From the NCBI GenBank assembly GCA_019237595.1, contig JAFAGU010000279.1, positions 1 to 12,458 on the forward strand: a DNA stretch of 12,458 nt, in the 5' to 3' direction. Origin of the DNA: Betaproteobacteria bacterium (GTDB lineage Bacteria; Pseudomonadota; Gammaproteobacteria; Burkholderiales; SG8-39). The translations under genes and the position numbers were made by a program. The notes under the pieces were generated by a model. That model was given only the letters and a program-made list of their open reading frames with translations, was not told the origin of the DNA and did no database searches. Of this stretch, positions 6,233 through 12,458 are shown in pieces; the first letter of the stretch is position 1; every line of letters starts with the position of its first letter.

Positions 6233-7675
6233 CTATTTCTTGTCCCGCGCCGAAGCGGGCGGCTCGGCGGCTTCCATCCTGCTATAGAGCGTGGTGCGGT
6301 TGATTCCCAGGAGCCTCGCCGCCTGGCTCACATTGCCGCGGGTGAGCCGCAGCGCCGCCTCGATGTAGCCCCGCTCCCAGGCTTTCAGCGTCTCATCGAG
6401 GTTGAAGGCCCCGCCATGCTCGAGGAGGCGCAGCGCCTGGTCGACGATCGCGCCTGCTTCGCTGCCCGCGCCCGGCAGGGGCGAATCGAGATCGAGCTCC
6501 GCCTCGAGCTCGGCGCACGAAAGGCGCTGGCCGCCGTACTTCGTCGTCAGGCGGATGACGATGTTGCGCAGCTCGCGCACGTTGCCGGGGAACGGATACC
6601 TCAGCCAGCGCGCCTGCGCGCCGGCATCGAGCGTGAAGGGCTGCACGCCCGACTGCGAAGCATAGAGCTTGCGGAAGTGCTCGAGCAGGAGCAGCTTGTC
6701 GTCCTCCAGCTCGCGCAGCGCCGGCACGGCGAGCGAAAGCACCGACAGCCGATGGTAGAGATCGGCGCGGAAGCGGGCGCTGCGCACGGCGTGCCGCAGG
6801 TCGCGGTTCGTCGCGGCAACCACGCGGGCCTTCGAAACACGAAGCTGCGTCTCTCCGAGGCGCTGGAACTCCCCGTTCTCAAGCACCCGGAGCAGCTTCG
6901 CCTGCATTTCCAGCGGAAGCTCCCCGATTTCGTCGAGGAAGAGGGTTCCGTCGTGCGCGTCCTCGAAATATCCGGCCTTCGCAGTGCTCGCGCCGGTGAA
7001 AGCGCCTTTTGCATACCCGAAGAGCGTCGCCTCCACGAGCGTGGGCGCGATGGCTGCGCAGTTGAGCGCGAGATAAGGCCGTCCCGCCCGGCTCGACATC
7101 CGGTGAAGGCTCGCGGCGGCGAGCTCCTTGCCGCTTCCCGATTCGCCCTCGATCAGCACGGGGTGGGGCGAATTCGCGAACTGCGCGAGCTGGCTGCGAA
7201 GGCGCTCGAGCGCCGGACTGCGGCCAATGATGCCCGTGGCGTCCTCGCCGCCGCTAGCCGGCCGCGGAAGCTCCAGCGCGCGGTCGAACGCACGTTTGAG
7301 AGTCGCCGGATCGCAGGGCTTGGCAATGAATTCCCACGCCCCGAGGGCTCGCGCGTGGCGAGCATTCGCCGCGTCGTTCTGGCCCGAGAGCACGAAAATC
7401 TTCATGGACGGCGAGTGCGCCAGCAGGTCGGCGATGAGATGGAAGCCCTCGTCCGGGCGATGCGGAGACGGGGGGAGCCCAAGGTCGACGAGCGCGAGTT
7501 CGGGCGGCTGCCCCAGCTGGCGCAGTAGGCCGATCGCCTCCTCCCGCGACTCGCAGGCCTGAACCGTGAAATCCGCGCCGAGGGCGAACGCGAGCGTATC
7601 CGTGATGAGCGGATCGTCGTCGACGACGAGAAGCGCCGGCTTAGGCTGCTGGGCGAGCCGAGCGGGCGTGATCAC
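6233..7675 (-). CDS. Sigma-54-dependent response regulator (REC-AAA-Fis HTH)
   Basis: Two-component regulator that activates RNA polymerase carrying sigma-54. Of 480 residues, the receiver domain spans about 14-135, with acidic residues D19-D21, phospho-acceptor D64 (ALVDLGLPP), S97 and K119. The central AAA domain (about 148-375) has Walker A GESGSGKE at 177-184, the sigma-54 contact loop GAFTGA at 224-229 and Walker B LFLDEI at 245-250. The C-terminal Fis-type helix-turn-helix is at about 447-466 (GNVSQAARLLGINRTTLYSR). All key motifs are intact. The receiver, with DLGLPP followed by EGF, recalls PrsR-type regulators of PEP-CTERM/exopolysaccharide loci (recognition from memory). The start is GTG at 7675, the only reasonable one before the receiver, overlapping the upstream ABC gene by 35 bp. 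No histidine kinase is in the window. It probably controls the downstream pilus genes, though I could not identify a confident -24/-12 site by eye. Confidence 0.92.
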   Translation of the reverse strand: MITPARLAQQPKPALLVVDDDPLITDTLAFALGADFTVQACESREEAIGLLRQLGQPPELALVDLGLPPSPHRPDEGFHLIADLLAHSPSMKIFVLSGQNDAANARHARALGAWEFIAKPCDPATLKRAFDRALELPRPASGGEDATGIIGRSPALERLRSQLAQFANSPHPVLIEGESGSGKELAAASLHRMSSRAGRPYLALNCAAIAPTLVEATLFGYAKGAFTGASTAKAGYFEDAHDGTLFLDEIGELPLEMQAKLLRVLENGEFQRLGETQLRVSKARVVAATNRDLRHAVRSARFRADLYHRLSVLSLAVPALRELEDDKLLLLEHFRKLYASQSGVQPFTLDAGAQARWLRYPFPGNVRELRNIVIRLTTKYGGQRLSCAELEAELDLDSPLPGAGSEAGAIVDQALRLLEHGGAFNLDETLKAWERGYIEAALRLTRGNVSQAARLLGINRTTLYSRMEAAEPPASARDKK

Positions 7676-8402
7676 GCAGGCATCTCATGAAGGCGTTTTC
7701 CAGGCGCGCCTCGCCGTAGCGGGCGCAGAGATCCGCCGGCGCCCCGTGGAAGAGGAGCCGCCCGCGGTCGAGCACCGCGATGGCGGAGCAGAGCTCCTCG
7801 ACATCGATGAGGACATGGGAAGTGAAAAAGAGCGTCTTGCCTTCGCCGGCGAGCCGCCGGAGCACCGATTTCACCGCGACGCGCGCTGCAGGGTCAAGGC
7901 CGCTCATCGGCTCGTCGAGCACGTAGAGATCGCGCGAGAGGAGGAAGCTCGCCGCGAGGCCGAGCTTCTGGGTCATGCCCTTGGAGAGCTTGCGCACCGG
8001 CCGCTCGAGCGCCTGCGGGTCGAGCTCGAGCTCCGCCACGATCCGTTCCGCACGCTCCCGATCGAACGCGAGCCCCGAGAGGCGCAGCATGAGACCGATG
8101 AACTCGCGGCAGGTGAGGTAGTGCGGCGGCGTGAAGCGTTCGGGCACGTAGGCGAGGCGCGCGCGCGCGGAAGGCGACCGGCGATCGATGCCGAAAAGCT
8201 CCACCGTGCCGGAATCGGGCGAGGCGAGATCGAGCGCGCACTTGATGAGCGTCGTCTTGCCGGCCCCGTTGGCGCCGACGAGCCCGAACGCCCCGCCCGC
8301 GAGCACATCGAGGCTCACGCCGTCGAGCGCGTCCACGGCGCCGTAGCGTTTCGCCAACGCGCGCACGCGCACGGCGGGCGCTCCTCCAGTGTCTGCCCTC
8401 AT
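7641..8402 (-). CDS. ABC transporter ATP-binding protein (NatA/CcmA/NosF-like), no permease seen
   Basis: ATPase subunit of an ABC-2 type exporter, expected to work at the inner membrane with a separate permease. The 253-residue product has Walker A GANGAGKT at 43-50, the signature LSKGM at 139-143 (a variant common in this group instead of LSGGQ), Walker B LYVLDEP at 159-165 followed by a D-loop SGLD, and H-loop His196. All catalytic parts look intact. The reading frame is open far upstream, but ATG 8402 is chosen because the ABC fold begins about 10 residues later and further extension would overlap mlaF on the other strand. No Shine-Dalgarno precedes it; the start abuts the palindromic spacer. 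Downstream it overlaps the regulator gene by 35 bp, and neither neighbour is a permease. The substrate is unknown. Confidence 0.9.
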   Translation of the reverse strand: MRADTGGAPAVRVRALAKRYGAVDALDGVSLDVLAGGAFGLVGANGAGKTTLIKCALDLASPDSGTVELFGIDRRSPSARARLAYVPERFTPPHYLTCREFIGLMLRLSGLAFDRERAERIVAELELDPQALERPVRKLSKGMTQKLGLAASFLLSRDLYVLDEPMSGLDPAARVAVKSVLRRLAGEGKTLFFTSHVLIDVEELCSAIAVLDRGRLLFHGAPADLCARYGEARLENAFMRCLRDHARSARPAA

Positions 8403-8425
8403 GCACGGTAATATTACGCCGTGCA
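8402..8425. promoter_or_regulatory. Palindromic divergent promoter/operator, probably bidirectional and near-leaderless
   Basis: The 18-bp spacer between divergent starts contains the perfect 10-bp palindrome GTAATATTAC (8408-8417), flanked by the inverted repeat TGCACGG (8402-8408) and CCGTGCA (8419-8425), offset by 2 bp. The AT-rich core stands out in a GC-rich region. TAATAT, a good -10 hexamer, can be read on the plus strand at 8409-8414 and on the minus strand at 8416-8411. The usual 6-7 nt to the transcription start would place it at about 8421 and 8404, at or next to the GTG and ATG start codons. No good -35 was found on either side, and no Shine-Dalgarno exists. The palindrome could instead be an operator for a dimeric repressor. 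Confidence 0.6.
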
Positions 8426-9251
8426 CAATCAGCCCGATTCCCGGGGCGCGGACCCGGTCGTAAGCATCGACGGCGTGTGGTTCGGCTACGACCCCGCGCG
8501 ACCGGTGCTGCGAGACATCGATCTTGCGATTCCGCGTGGCGCCGTGGTCGGCATCATGGGGCAATCCGGATGCGGCAAGACGACGTTGCTCCATCTCATC
8601 ATGGGCGCGTACGTGCCGAGCCGCGGCCGCGCGACGGTGCTCGGGCATGACACCGCTGGCCTGGACGGCGCCGGGCTTTTCGCGATGCGCCGGCGCATGG
8701 GGATGCTCTTCCAGTTTGGCGCGCTCTTCACCGATCTTTCGGTCTACGAGAACGTGGCCTTCCCCATGCGCGAGAACACGGCACTTCCGGAGGACGTCTT
8801 GCACGATCTCGTCATGATGAAGCTGCAGGCCGTGGGATTGCGCGGCGCCGCGCAGCTCATGCCGAGCGAGCTTTCCGGCGGCATGAGTCGCCGCGTCGCG
8901 CTCGCGCGCTCGATCGCCCTCGATCCCGAGCTCATCCTCTACGACGAGCCTTTTACCGGCCTCGACCCCATTTCCTTCGGCGTCATCGTGCGCCTCATCC
9001 GCGAGCTGAACGACTCGCTTGGCGCGACCTCGATCGTCGTGACGCACGACGTGCAGGAGGCGCTCGACGTCGTGGACTACGCCTACTTCATGGCGGCCGG
9101 CCAGGTGATCGAGAAGGGGACCCCGGACGAGGTGCGGGCGAGCCGCCATCCCTTCATGAGGCAGTTCGTCAACGGATTGCCCGACGGGCCGGTTCCTTTC
9201 CACTATCCCGCTGCGGACTACGCGGGCGAGCTCGAGGCGACGCTCCCATGA
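8421..9251 (+). CDS. mlaF: Mla phospholipid transport ATPase MlaF
   Basis: ATPase of the inner-membrane MlaFEDB complex that moves phospholipids between the inner membrane and periplasmic MlaC. The 276-residue product has Walker A GQSGCGKT at 47-54, Q-loop Q98, signature LSGGM at 151-155, Walker B LILYDEP at 171-177 and H-loop His209. The GTG at 8421 is nearly forced: an in-frame TAA lies at 8409-8411, no ATG occurs before the conserved domain, and the ABC fold starts about 12 residues in. There is no Shine-Dalgarno, so initiation may be leaderless. It is the first gene of a plus-strand operon and overlaps mlaE by 4 bp (ATGA). The identity is secured by the following mlaE and mlaD genes. Confidence 0.96.
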   Translation: MHNQPDSRGADPVVSIDGVWFGYDPARPVLRDIDLAIPRGAVVGIMGQSGCGKTTLLHLIMGAYVPSRGRATVLGHDTAGLDGAGLFAMRRRMGMLFQFGALFTDLSVYENVAFPMRENTALPEDVLHDLVMMKLQAVGLRGAAQLMPSELSGGMSRRVALARSIALDPELILYDEPFTGLDPISFGVIVRLIRELNDSLGATSIVVTHDVQEALDVVDYAYFMAAGQVIEKGTPDEVRASRHPFMRQFVNGLPDGPVPFHYPAADYAGELEATLP

Positions 9252-10072
9252 TGCCGAACTGGGTGGGGATGAGGCTCGCGGCGCGCGCTCGGCTGGAAGG
9301 GCTGGGCAGCAACGTCACCTCGGTGATCTGGCGCCTGGGCTTCGCCGCCCGGTTCCTCGGGTACCTCGTCGCGCACTCGGGGACGGCGATGCGCCGCTTC
9401 CGGCTCACCGTCGCGGAGGTCTACTTCGCCGGCGTGCTCTCGCTCGTCATCATCCTGGTGTCGGGCCTCTTCGTCGGCATGGTGCTCGCGCTCCAGGGCT
9501 ACGAGACGCTGCAGCGCTTCGGCGCCTCGGAGTCGCTCGGCGTACTGGTCGCACTCTCGCTCGTGCGCGAGCTCGGGCCGGTCGTCGCGGGGCTTCTTTT
9601 CGCGAGCCGCGCCGGCTCCGCGATCACCGCCGAGATCGGCCTCATGAAGGCGACCGAGCAGATCTCGGCGATGGAGATGATGGCCGTCGATCCCATCGCG
9701 CGGGTCGTGGCCCCGCGGTTCTGGGGCGGCGTCATCTCCATGCCGCTCCTCGCGGCGCTTTTCTCCGCCATGGGCGTGTTCGGCGGCTACCTCATCGGCG
9801 TGCAGCTGATCGGCGTCGATGCAGGCGCGTTCTGGTCGCAGATGCAGGCGGCGGTCGACCTGCGCAACGACATCTGGAACGGCGTGCTGAAGAGCATCGT
9901 TTTCGGCATCGCGGTGACCTGGATTGCAGTGTTCGAGGGCTACGATGCTCCGCCGACCGCCGAAGGGGTCTCGCGCGCCACCACCCGCACGGTCGTCACC
10001 TCTTCCCTCGCGATCCTCGCCCTCGACTTCATTCTCACGGCGCTCATGTTCACCGGAGGCAACGCACCATGA
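9248..10072 (+). CDS. mlaE: Mla phospholipid transport permease MlaE
   Basis: Inner-membrane permease of the Mla complex; in the known structure its dimer sits under the MlaD hexamer and is driven by MlaF. The 274-residue product is hydrophobic, with about five membrane segments, and carries the highly conserved family core: SLVRELGPVVAGLLFASRAG, then AEIGLMKATEQISAMEMM and DPIARVVAPRFWGG, and a C-terminal SRATTRTVV. Length is close to the usual 260 residues. ATG 9248 overlaps the mlaF stop as ATGA; a second ATG follows immediately at 9251, so the start could be one codon later. A weak GAGG lies about 10 nt upstream, so translation is probably coupled to mlaF. Confidence 0.97.
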   Translation: MMPNWVGMRLAARARLEGLGSNVTSVIWRLGFAARFLGYLVAHSGTAMRRFRLTVAEVYFAGVLSLVIILVSGLFVGMVLALQGYETLQRFGASESLGVLVALSLVRELGPVVAGLLFASRAGSAITAEIGLMKATEQISAMEMMAVDPIARVVAPRFWGGVISMPLLAALFSAMGVFGGYLIGVQLIGVDAGAFWSQMQAAVDLRNDIWNGVLKSIVFGIAVTWIAVFEGYDAPPTAEGVSRATTRTVVTSSLAILALDFILTALMFTGGNAP

Positions 10073-10554
10073 ACCGCTCCACCATCGACCTTTGGGTCGG
10101 CATCTTCGTCGCCGCGGGACTGGGCGCGCTGCTTTTCCTCGCGCTCAAGGTTGGCAATCTGGCGAGCTTCGCGAACAACCAGACATATCAGGTGAACGCC
10201 AAGTTTGCTAACATCGGCGGCCTCAAGGTGCGCGCGCCGGTAAAGAGCGCGGGCGTCGTCGTAGGCCGGGTCTCCGACATCCAGTTCGACAACGAAAGCT
10301 ACGAGGCGCTGGTCAAGATCAACCTCGACGTGAACTACCAGTTCCCGCGCGACACGACAGCCAAGATCCTCACTTCCGGCATCCTCGGGGAGCAGTACGT
10401 CGGCCTCGAGGCCGGCGGCGACGGCGTGATGCTGAAGAGCGGCGACCGCCTGCGCCTCACGCAATCGGCCGTGGTGCTCGAGAACCTCATCAGCCAGTTC
10501 CTCTTCAACAAGGCGGCCGAGGGCAAGGACGCGCCGAAGGACCCGGCGAAGTGA
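10069..10554 (+). CDS. mlaD: Mla periplasmic MCE-domain protein MlaD
   Basis: Forms a hexameric ring anchored in the inner membrane that passes phospholipids between MlaE and MlaC. The 161-residue product has one N-terminal transmembrane helix (about 8-27), a single MCE domain (about 39-117; KFANIGGLKVRAPVKSAGV, then TSGILGEQYVGLEAGG) and a C-terminal hydrophobic helix (about 134-148) of the kind that lines the central pore in E. coli MlaD. Length is typical. The ATG overlaps the mlaE stop as ATGA, and a good GGAGG lies 9 nt upstream. One MCE domain distinguishes it from the multi-domain PqiB and LetB (YebT). Confidence 0.97.
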   Translation: MNRSTIDLWVGIFVAAGLGALLFLALKVGNLASFANNQTYQVNAKFANIGGLKVRAPVKSAGVVVGRVSDIQFDNESYEALVKINLDVNYQFPRDTTAKILTSGILGEQYVGLEAGGDGVMLKSGDRLRLTQSAVVLENLISQFLFNKAAEGKDAPKDPAK

Positions 10555-11378
10555 ACCGCCGCTTCATCGCGCCGTGGGTCATGGCGTGCGCGCTGACGGC
10601 CGGCTGCGCGAGCGCGCCGGATGCCGATCCCCGCGATCCGCTCGAGCCGATGAACCGCGCCATTACCCGGTTCAACGACGGCTTCGACCAGGCCATCGCC
10701 CGCCCGGTAGCCACGGCCTACCGCGACGGGGTGCCCGACCCGGTGCGGGGCTGGGTGCGCAATTTCTTCGCGAACATCGCCGATGTCTTCATCGGCTTCA
10801 ACAACATCCTCCAGGGCAAGCCAGACGACGGCCTGCAGGACTGGTTTCGCGTCGGTGTGAACACAGTCTTCGGCGTCTTCGGCATCAACGACGTCGCTTC
10901 CGACATCGGCCTGGAAAAGCACGACGAGGACTTCGGGCAGACGCTGGGGCGATGGGGATTCGGCCCGGGCCCTTACCTGGTGCTGCCGTTCCTCGGCCCG
11001 AGCTCCGCGCGAGACGGCGTCGGCACGGCTGCCGACCTCTATACGGACCCGGTCACCAACGTCAAGCCCAACCGCCTGAGCAACTCGGCCTTCGTGGTGC
11101 GTACCGTGAGCAAGCGCGCCGATCTCCTCGATGCCAGCCGCCTCCTCGAGGAAGCGGCCCTGGATAAATATGTGTTCCTGCGCGACGCCTATCTGCAGCG
11201 GCGGCGCAACCAGGTCTACGACGGAAGCCCGCCGCGCGAGCGCGACCCGGACGACCCGCGAGACACCGGCCCGGACAAGCGCAGCGATGCGACGCCGGCG
11301 TCCAACGTCTACCATCCCAGGATTCCCCGAAACTACGACGCCCTCATGGCGAACCTTCGCGATGCCCCGAACCGCTAG
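10551..11378 (+). CDS. mlaA: Outer-membrane phospholipid-removing lipoprotein MlaA (VacJ)
   Basis: Lipoprotein that extracts misplaced phospholipids from the outer leaflet of the outer membrane and hands them to MlaC, usually with a trimeric porin. The 275-residue product has a lipoprotein signal ending LTAGC (Cys19) and the family hallmarks DPLEPMNRAITRFND (29-43), VRNFFANIADVF (69-80) and GFGPGPYLVLPFLGPSSARD (136-155). GTG 10551 overlaps the mlaD stop as GTGA, with AAGGA 9 nt upstream. After about residue 218 a charged, Pro-rich tail of roughly 55 residues follows, so it is somewhat longer than E. coli MlaA (251). In E. coli mlaA is unlinked; here it lies between mlaD and mlaC, as I recall from betaproteobacteria. 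Confidence 0.97.
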   Translation: MNRRFIAPWVMACALTAGCASAPDADPRDPLEPMNRAITRFNDGFDQAIARPVATAYRDGVPDPVRGWVRNFFANIADVFIGFNNILQGKPDDGLQDWFRVGVNTVFGVFGINDVASDIGLEKHDEDFGQTLGRWGFGPGPYLVLPFLGPSSARDGVGTAADLYTDPVTNVKPNRLSNSAFVVRTVSKRADLLDASRLLEEAALDKYVFLRDAYLQRRRNQVYDGSPPRERDPDDPRDTGPDKRSDATPASNVYHPRIPRNYDALMANLRDAPNR

Positions 11379-11997
11379 GACGTTTTTACTCTTTTTCGTG
11401 CTGGCGCTCGCCTGCCTCGGGCTGAAGGCGCAGGACCAGGCGCCCGACGTGATGGTGAAGACGGTAACCCTCGAGGTGGTGGACCTCATCGCCAAGGACA
11501 AGGACATCAAGGCGGGAAACCGCGCCAAGCTGATCGAGCTGATCGAAGCGAAGGTCCTGCCTCACTTCAACTTCGACAGCATGACCGCGCTTGCCATGGG
11601 CCAGCAGTGGAACAAAGCGAACGCGGAGCAGAAGAAGCGTCTGACGGAGGAGTTCAAGACCCTGCTCGTGCGCACCTACGCAAGCGCGCTCTCGGCGTAT
11701 AGCGAGCAGAAGTTCGACTTCCGGCCGCTCCGGGCGAAGCCCACGGATACGGACGTGACGGTCAACGTTCGCGTCCTGCAGCCCGGGGCCCAGCCCGTCA
11801 CGATCGACTACAGCATGGAGAAGACTGCGGCCGGCTGGAAGGTCTACGACGTCATGATCGGCGGCGTGAGCCTCGTCGCCAACTACCGCACCGAGTTCAC
11901 CTCCACCGTGCGCGAATCCGGCATCGACGGCCTGATCCGGAGCCTGCAGGCGAAGAATCGCTCGCTGGCCGCGGGCTCAGCGCCGGCCAAGCCGTGA
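11362..11997 (+). CDS. mlaC: Periplasmic phospholipid shuttle MlaC (Ttg2D)
   Basis: Soluble periplasmic carrier that shuttles phospholipids between MlaA and the MlaFEDB complex. The 211-residue product has a signal peptide (RTFLLFFVLALACLGLKA, likely cut near residue 23) and the MlaC fold, with KVLPHFNFDSMTALAMGQQW, a later YASALSAYSEQKFDF, and a C-terminal region containing AAGWKVYDVMIGGVSLVANY. The reading frame is open from 11131, but the ATG at 11362 gives a proper signal peptide and the normal family length. It overlaps the 3' end of mlaA by 17 bp. No clear Shine-Dalgarno is visible, so translation is probably coupled. Confidence 0.95.
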   Translation: MPRTARTFLLFFVLALACLGLKAQDQAPDVMVKTVTLEVVDLIAKDKDIKAGNRAKLIELIEAKVLPHFNFDSMTALAMGQQWNKANAEQKKRLTEEFKTLLVRTYASALSAYSEQKFDFRPLRAKPTDTDVTVNVRVLQPGAQPVTIDYSMEKTAAGWKVYDVMIGGVSLVANYRTEFTSTVRESGIDGLIRSLQAKNRSLAAGSAPAKP

Positions 11998-12287
11998 TCC
12001 GCCGCGAGGGCCGGCGCATGGTCGTCAGCGGCGCGGTCACGCTCGCCAATGTGGCCGCGGTCCTCGAGGAGGGCCGGCGCCACGTCGACGAGGGGGTGCG
12101 CGTCATCGACCTGGGCGAAGTGACCGAAATGGATTCCTCTCTCCTCGCCGCGCTGCTCGCGTGGCTGCGCGACGCGAAAGCGAAGCAAGGCGAGCTCGCG
12201 TTCGCCGAGATGCCCGAGGCGCTGCGCACGCTCGCGCGGCTCTACGGCGTCGATGAGCTTCTGCCCGTGGCAGGGGCCTCGCACTGA
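11994..12287 (+). CDS. mlaB: Mla STAS-domain protein MlaB
   Basis: Small cytoplasmic STAS protein that binds MlaF and is needed for stability and activity of the transporter. The 97-residue product is a single STAS domain with the conserved stretch VIDLGEVTEMDSSLLAALLA (38-57); DSS at 47-49 matches the site where family members carry a key Ser/Thr. GTG 11994 overlaps the mlaC stop as GTGA. No Shine-Dalgarno is seen. The identity rests on fold, size and position as the last gene of mlaFEDACB. An anti-sigma-factor antagonist has the same fold but would not be expected in this operon. Confidence 0.93.
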   Translation: MIRREGRRMVVSGAVTLANVAAVLEEGRRHVDEGVRVIDLGEVTEMDSSLLAALLAWLRDAKAKQGELAFAEMPEALRTLARLYGVDELLPVAGASH

Positions 12288-12458
12288 GGTCGCCGGCGCC
12301 TCCCCTCTGACGGCGATCGAAGTCACCGGTGTCGTGAAGCGCTACGGCGCGCTCGCGGCGCTCGACGGTGTGTCGCTCTCGGTCGAGGAGGGCGAGTTCT
12401 TCGGGCTTCTGGGTCCGAATGGCGCCGGCAAGACCACGCTCATCCACGTGATTGCAGG
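12253..12458 (+). CDS. ABC transporter ATP-binding protein, 5' part only (YadG-like)
   Basis: N-terminal part of an ABC-2 type exporter ATPase; it runs off the window after 68 codons. Visible are IEVTGVVKRYGALAALDGVS and Walker A GPNGAGKT at residues 54-61. The start is uncertain: ATG 12253 is the nearest in-frame ATG but overlaps mlaB by 35 bp and lacks a Shine-Dalgarno, and it leaves about 21 residues before the domain; a non-ATG start at 12307 (CTG) would also fit. In betaproteobacteria an ATPase/permease pair of the YadG/YadH type often follows mlaB (from memory), so a permease gene is expected just beyond the window. Confidence 0.85.
   Translation, partial: MSFCPWQGPRTEVAGASPLTAIEVTGVVKRYGALAALDGVSLSVEEGEFFGLLGPNGAGKTTLIHVIA

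Noticed and set aside
6230..7528. 432-codon plus-strand open frame opposite the regulator
   Set aside because: Shadow of the REC-AAA-HTH gene, whose motifs are all intact on the minus strand.
4641..7675. A type II secretion system instead of a pilus
   Set aside because: Secretin, GspE-like and GspA-like parts are shared by both systems, but the MshN-like protein and MshEN-bearing ATPase fit MSHA better. Not fully excluded, since the pilin/pseudopilin genes are outside the window.
8403..9203. Long upstream extension of the ABC ATPase frame across mlaF
   Set aside because: The extension lies fully antisense to mlaF and its translation is compositionally odd; the ABC domain starts just after ATG 8402.
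11376..11405. T-rich run after the mlaA stop as a terminator
   Set aside because: The T tracts encode Phe/Leu of the MlaC signal peptide and no GC stem precedes them.
1..12458. CRISPR array, insertion sequence, tRNA or rRNA
   Set aside because: No regularly spaced repeats, transposase-like products, terminal inverted repeats or RNA-gene-like sequences were seen; nearly all bases are accounted for by recognised genes.

Overview
The window is a fully coding-dense, very GC-rich bacterial chromosome segment. The mlaF-mlaE-mlaD-mlaA-mlaC-mlaB order (the lipoprotein gene mlaA sitting inside the operon), followed by a second ABC ATPase, together with an MSHA-type pilus cluster, suggests a betaproteobacterium. 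That is an inference from gene order and protein style; no rRNA or tRNA is present to confirm it.

Left part, minus strand (8402 down to 1): a tightly packed run read right to left. It holds an ABC ATPase without a visible permease (7641-8402), a sigma-54-dependent response regulator (6233-7675), an AAA ATPase with a transmembrane segment and a C-terminal SPOR domain, MshM/GspA/DamX-like (4725-6230), a secretin lipoprotein, MshL (2835-4628), an inner-membrane TPR protein, MshN (1490-2833), and a PilB/GspE/MshE-type assembly ATPase cut by the window edge (1-1420). Together the last four form the core of a type IV filament machine: cytoplasmic motor, inner-membrane and periplasmic connectors, and outer-membrane pore. 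The gene order is M-L-N-E rather than the L-M-N-E of the Vibrio cluster as I know it, and no mshI/J/K alignment genes are seen.

Right part, plus strand (8421 to 12458): the complete Mla lipid-transport operon mlaFEDACB, with every junction overlapping by 4 or 17 bp, followed by the start of another ABC ATPase gene (from about 12253, truncated). Mla moves phospholipids between the outer membrane (MlaA), periplasm (MlaC) and the inner-membrane MlaFEDB complex.

The two halves diverge from a spacer of only 18 bp (8403-8420). Its centre is a perfect 10-bp palindrome, GTAATATTAC, flanked by a 7-bp inverted repeat that runs into both start codons. Neither gene has a Shine-Dalgarno sequence there, and a -10-like TAATAT can be read on both strands at the right distance to begin transcription almost at the start codon. 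This looks like a symmetric bidirectional promoter giving two leaderless (or nearly leaderless) mRNAs, and it is the most unusual feature in the window. The longest non-coding stretches are 96 bp (4629-4724) and 69 bp (1421-1489). No insertion sequence, CRISPR array, tRNA or rRNA was seen.
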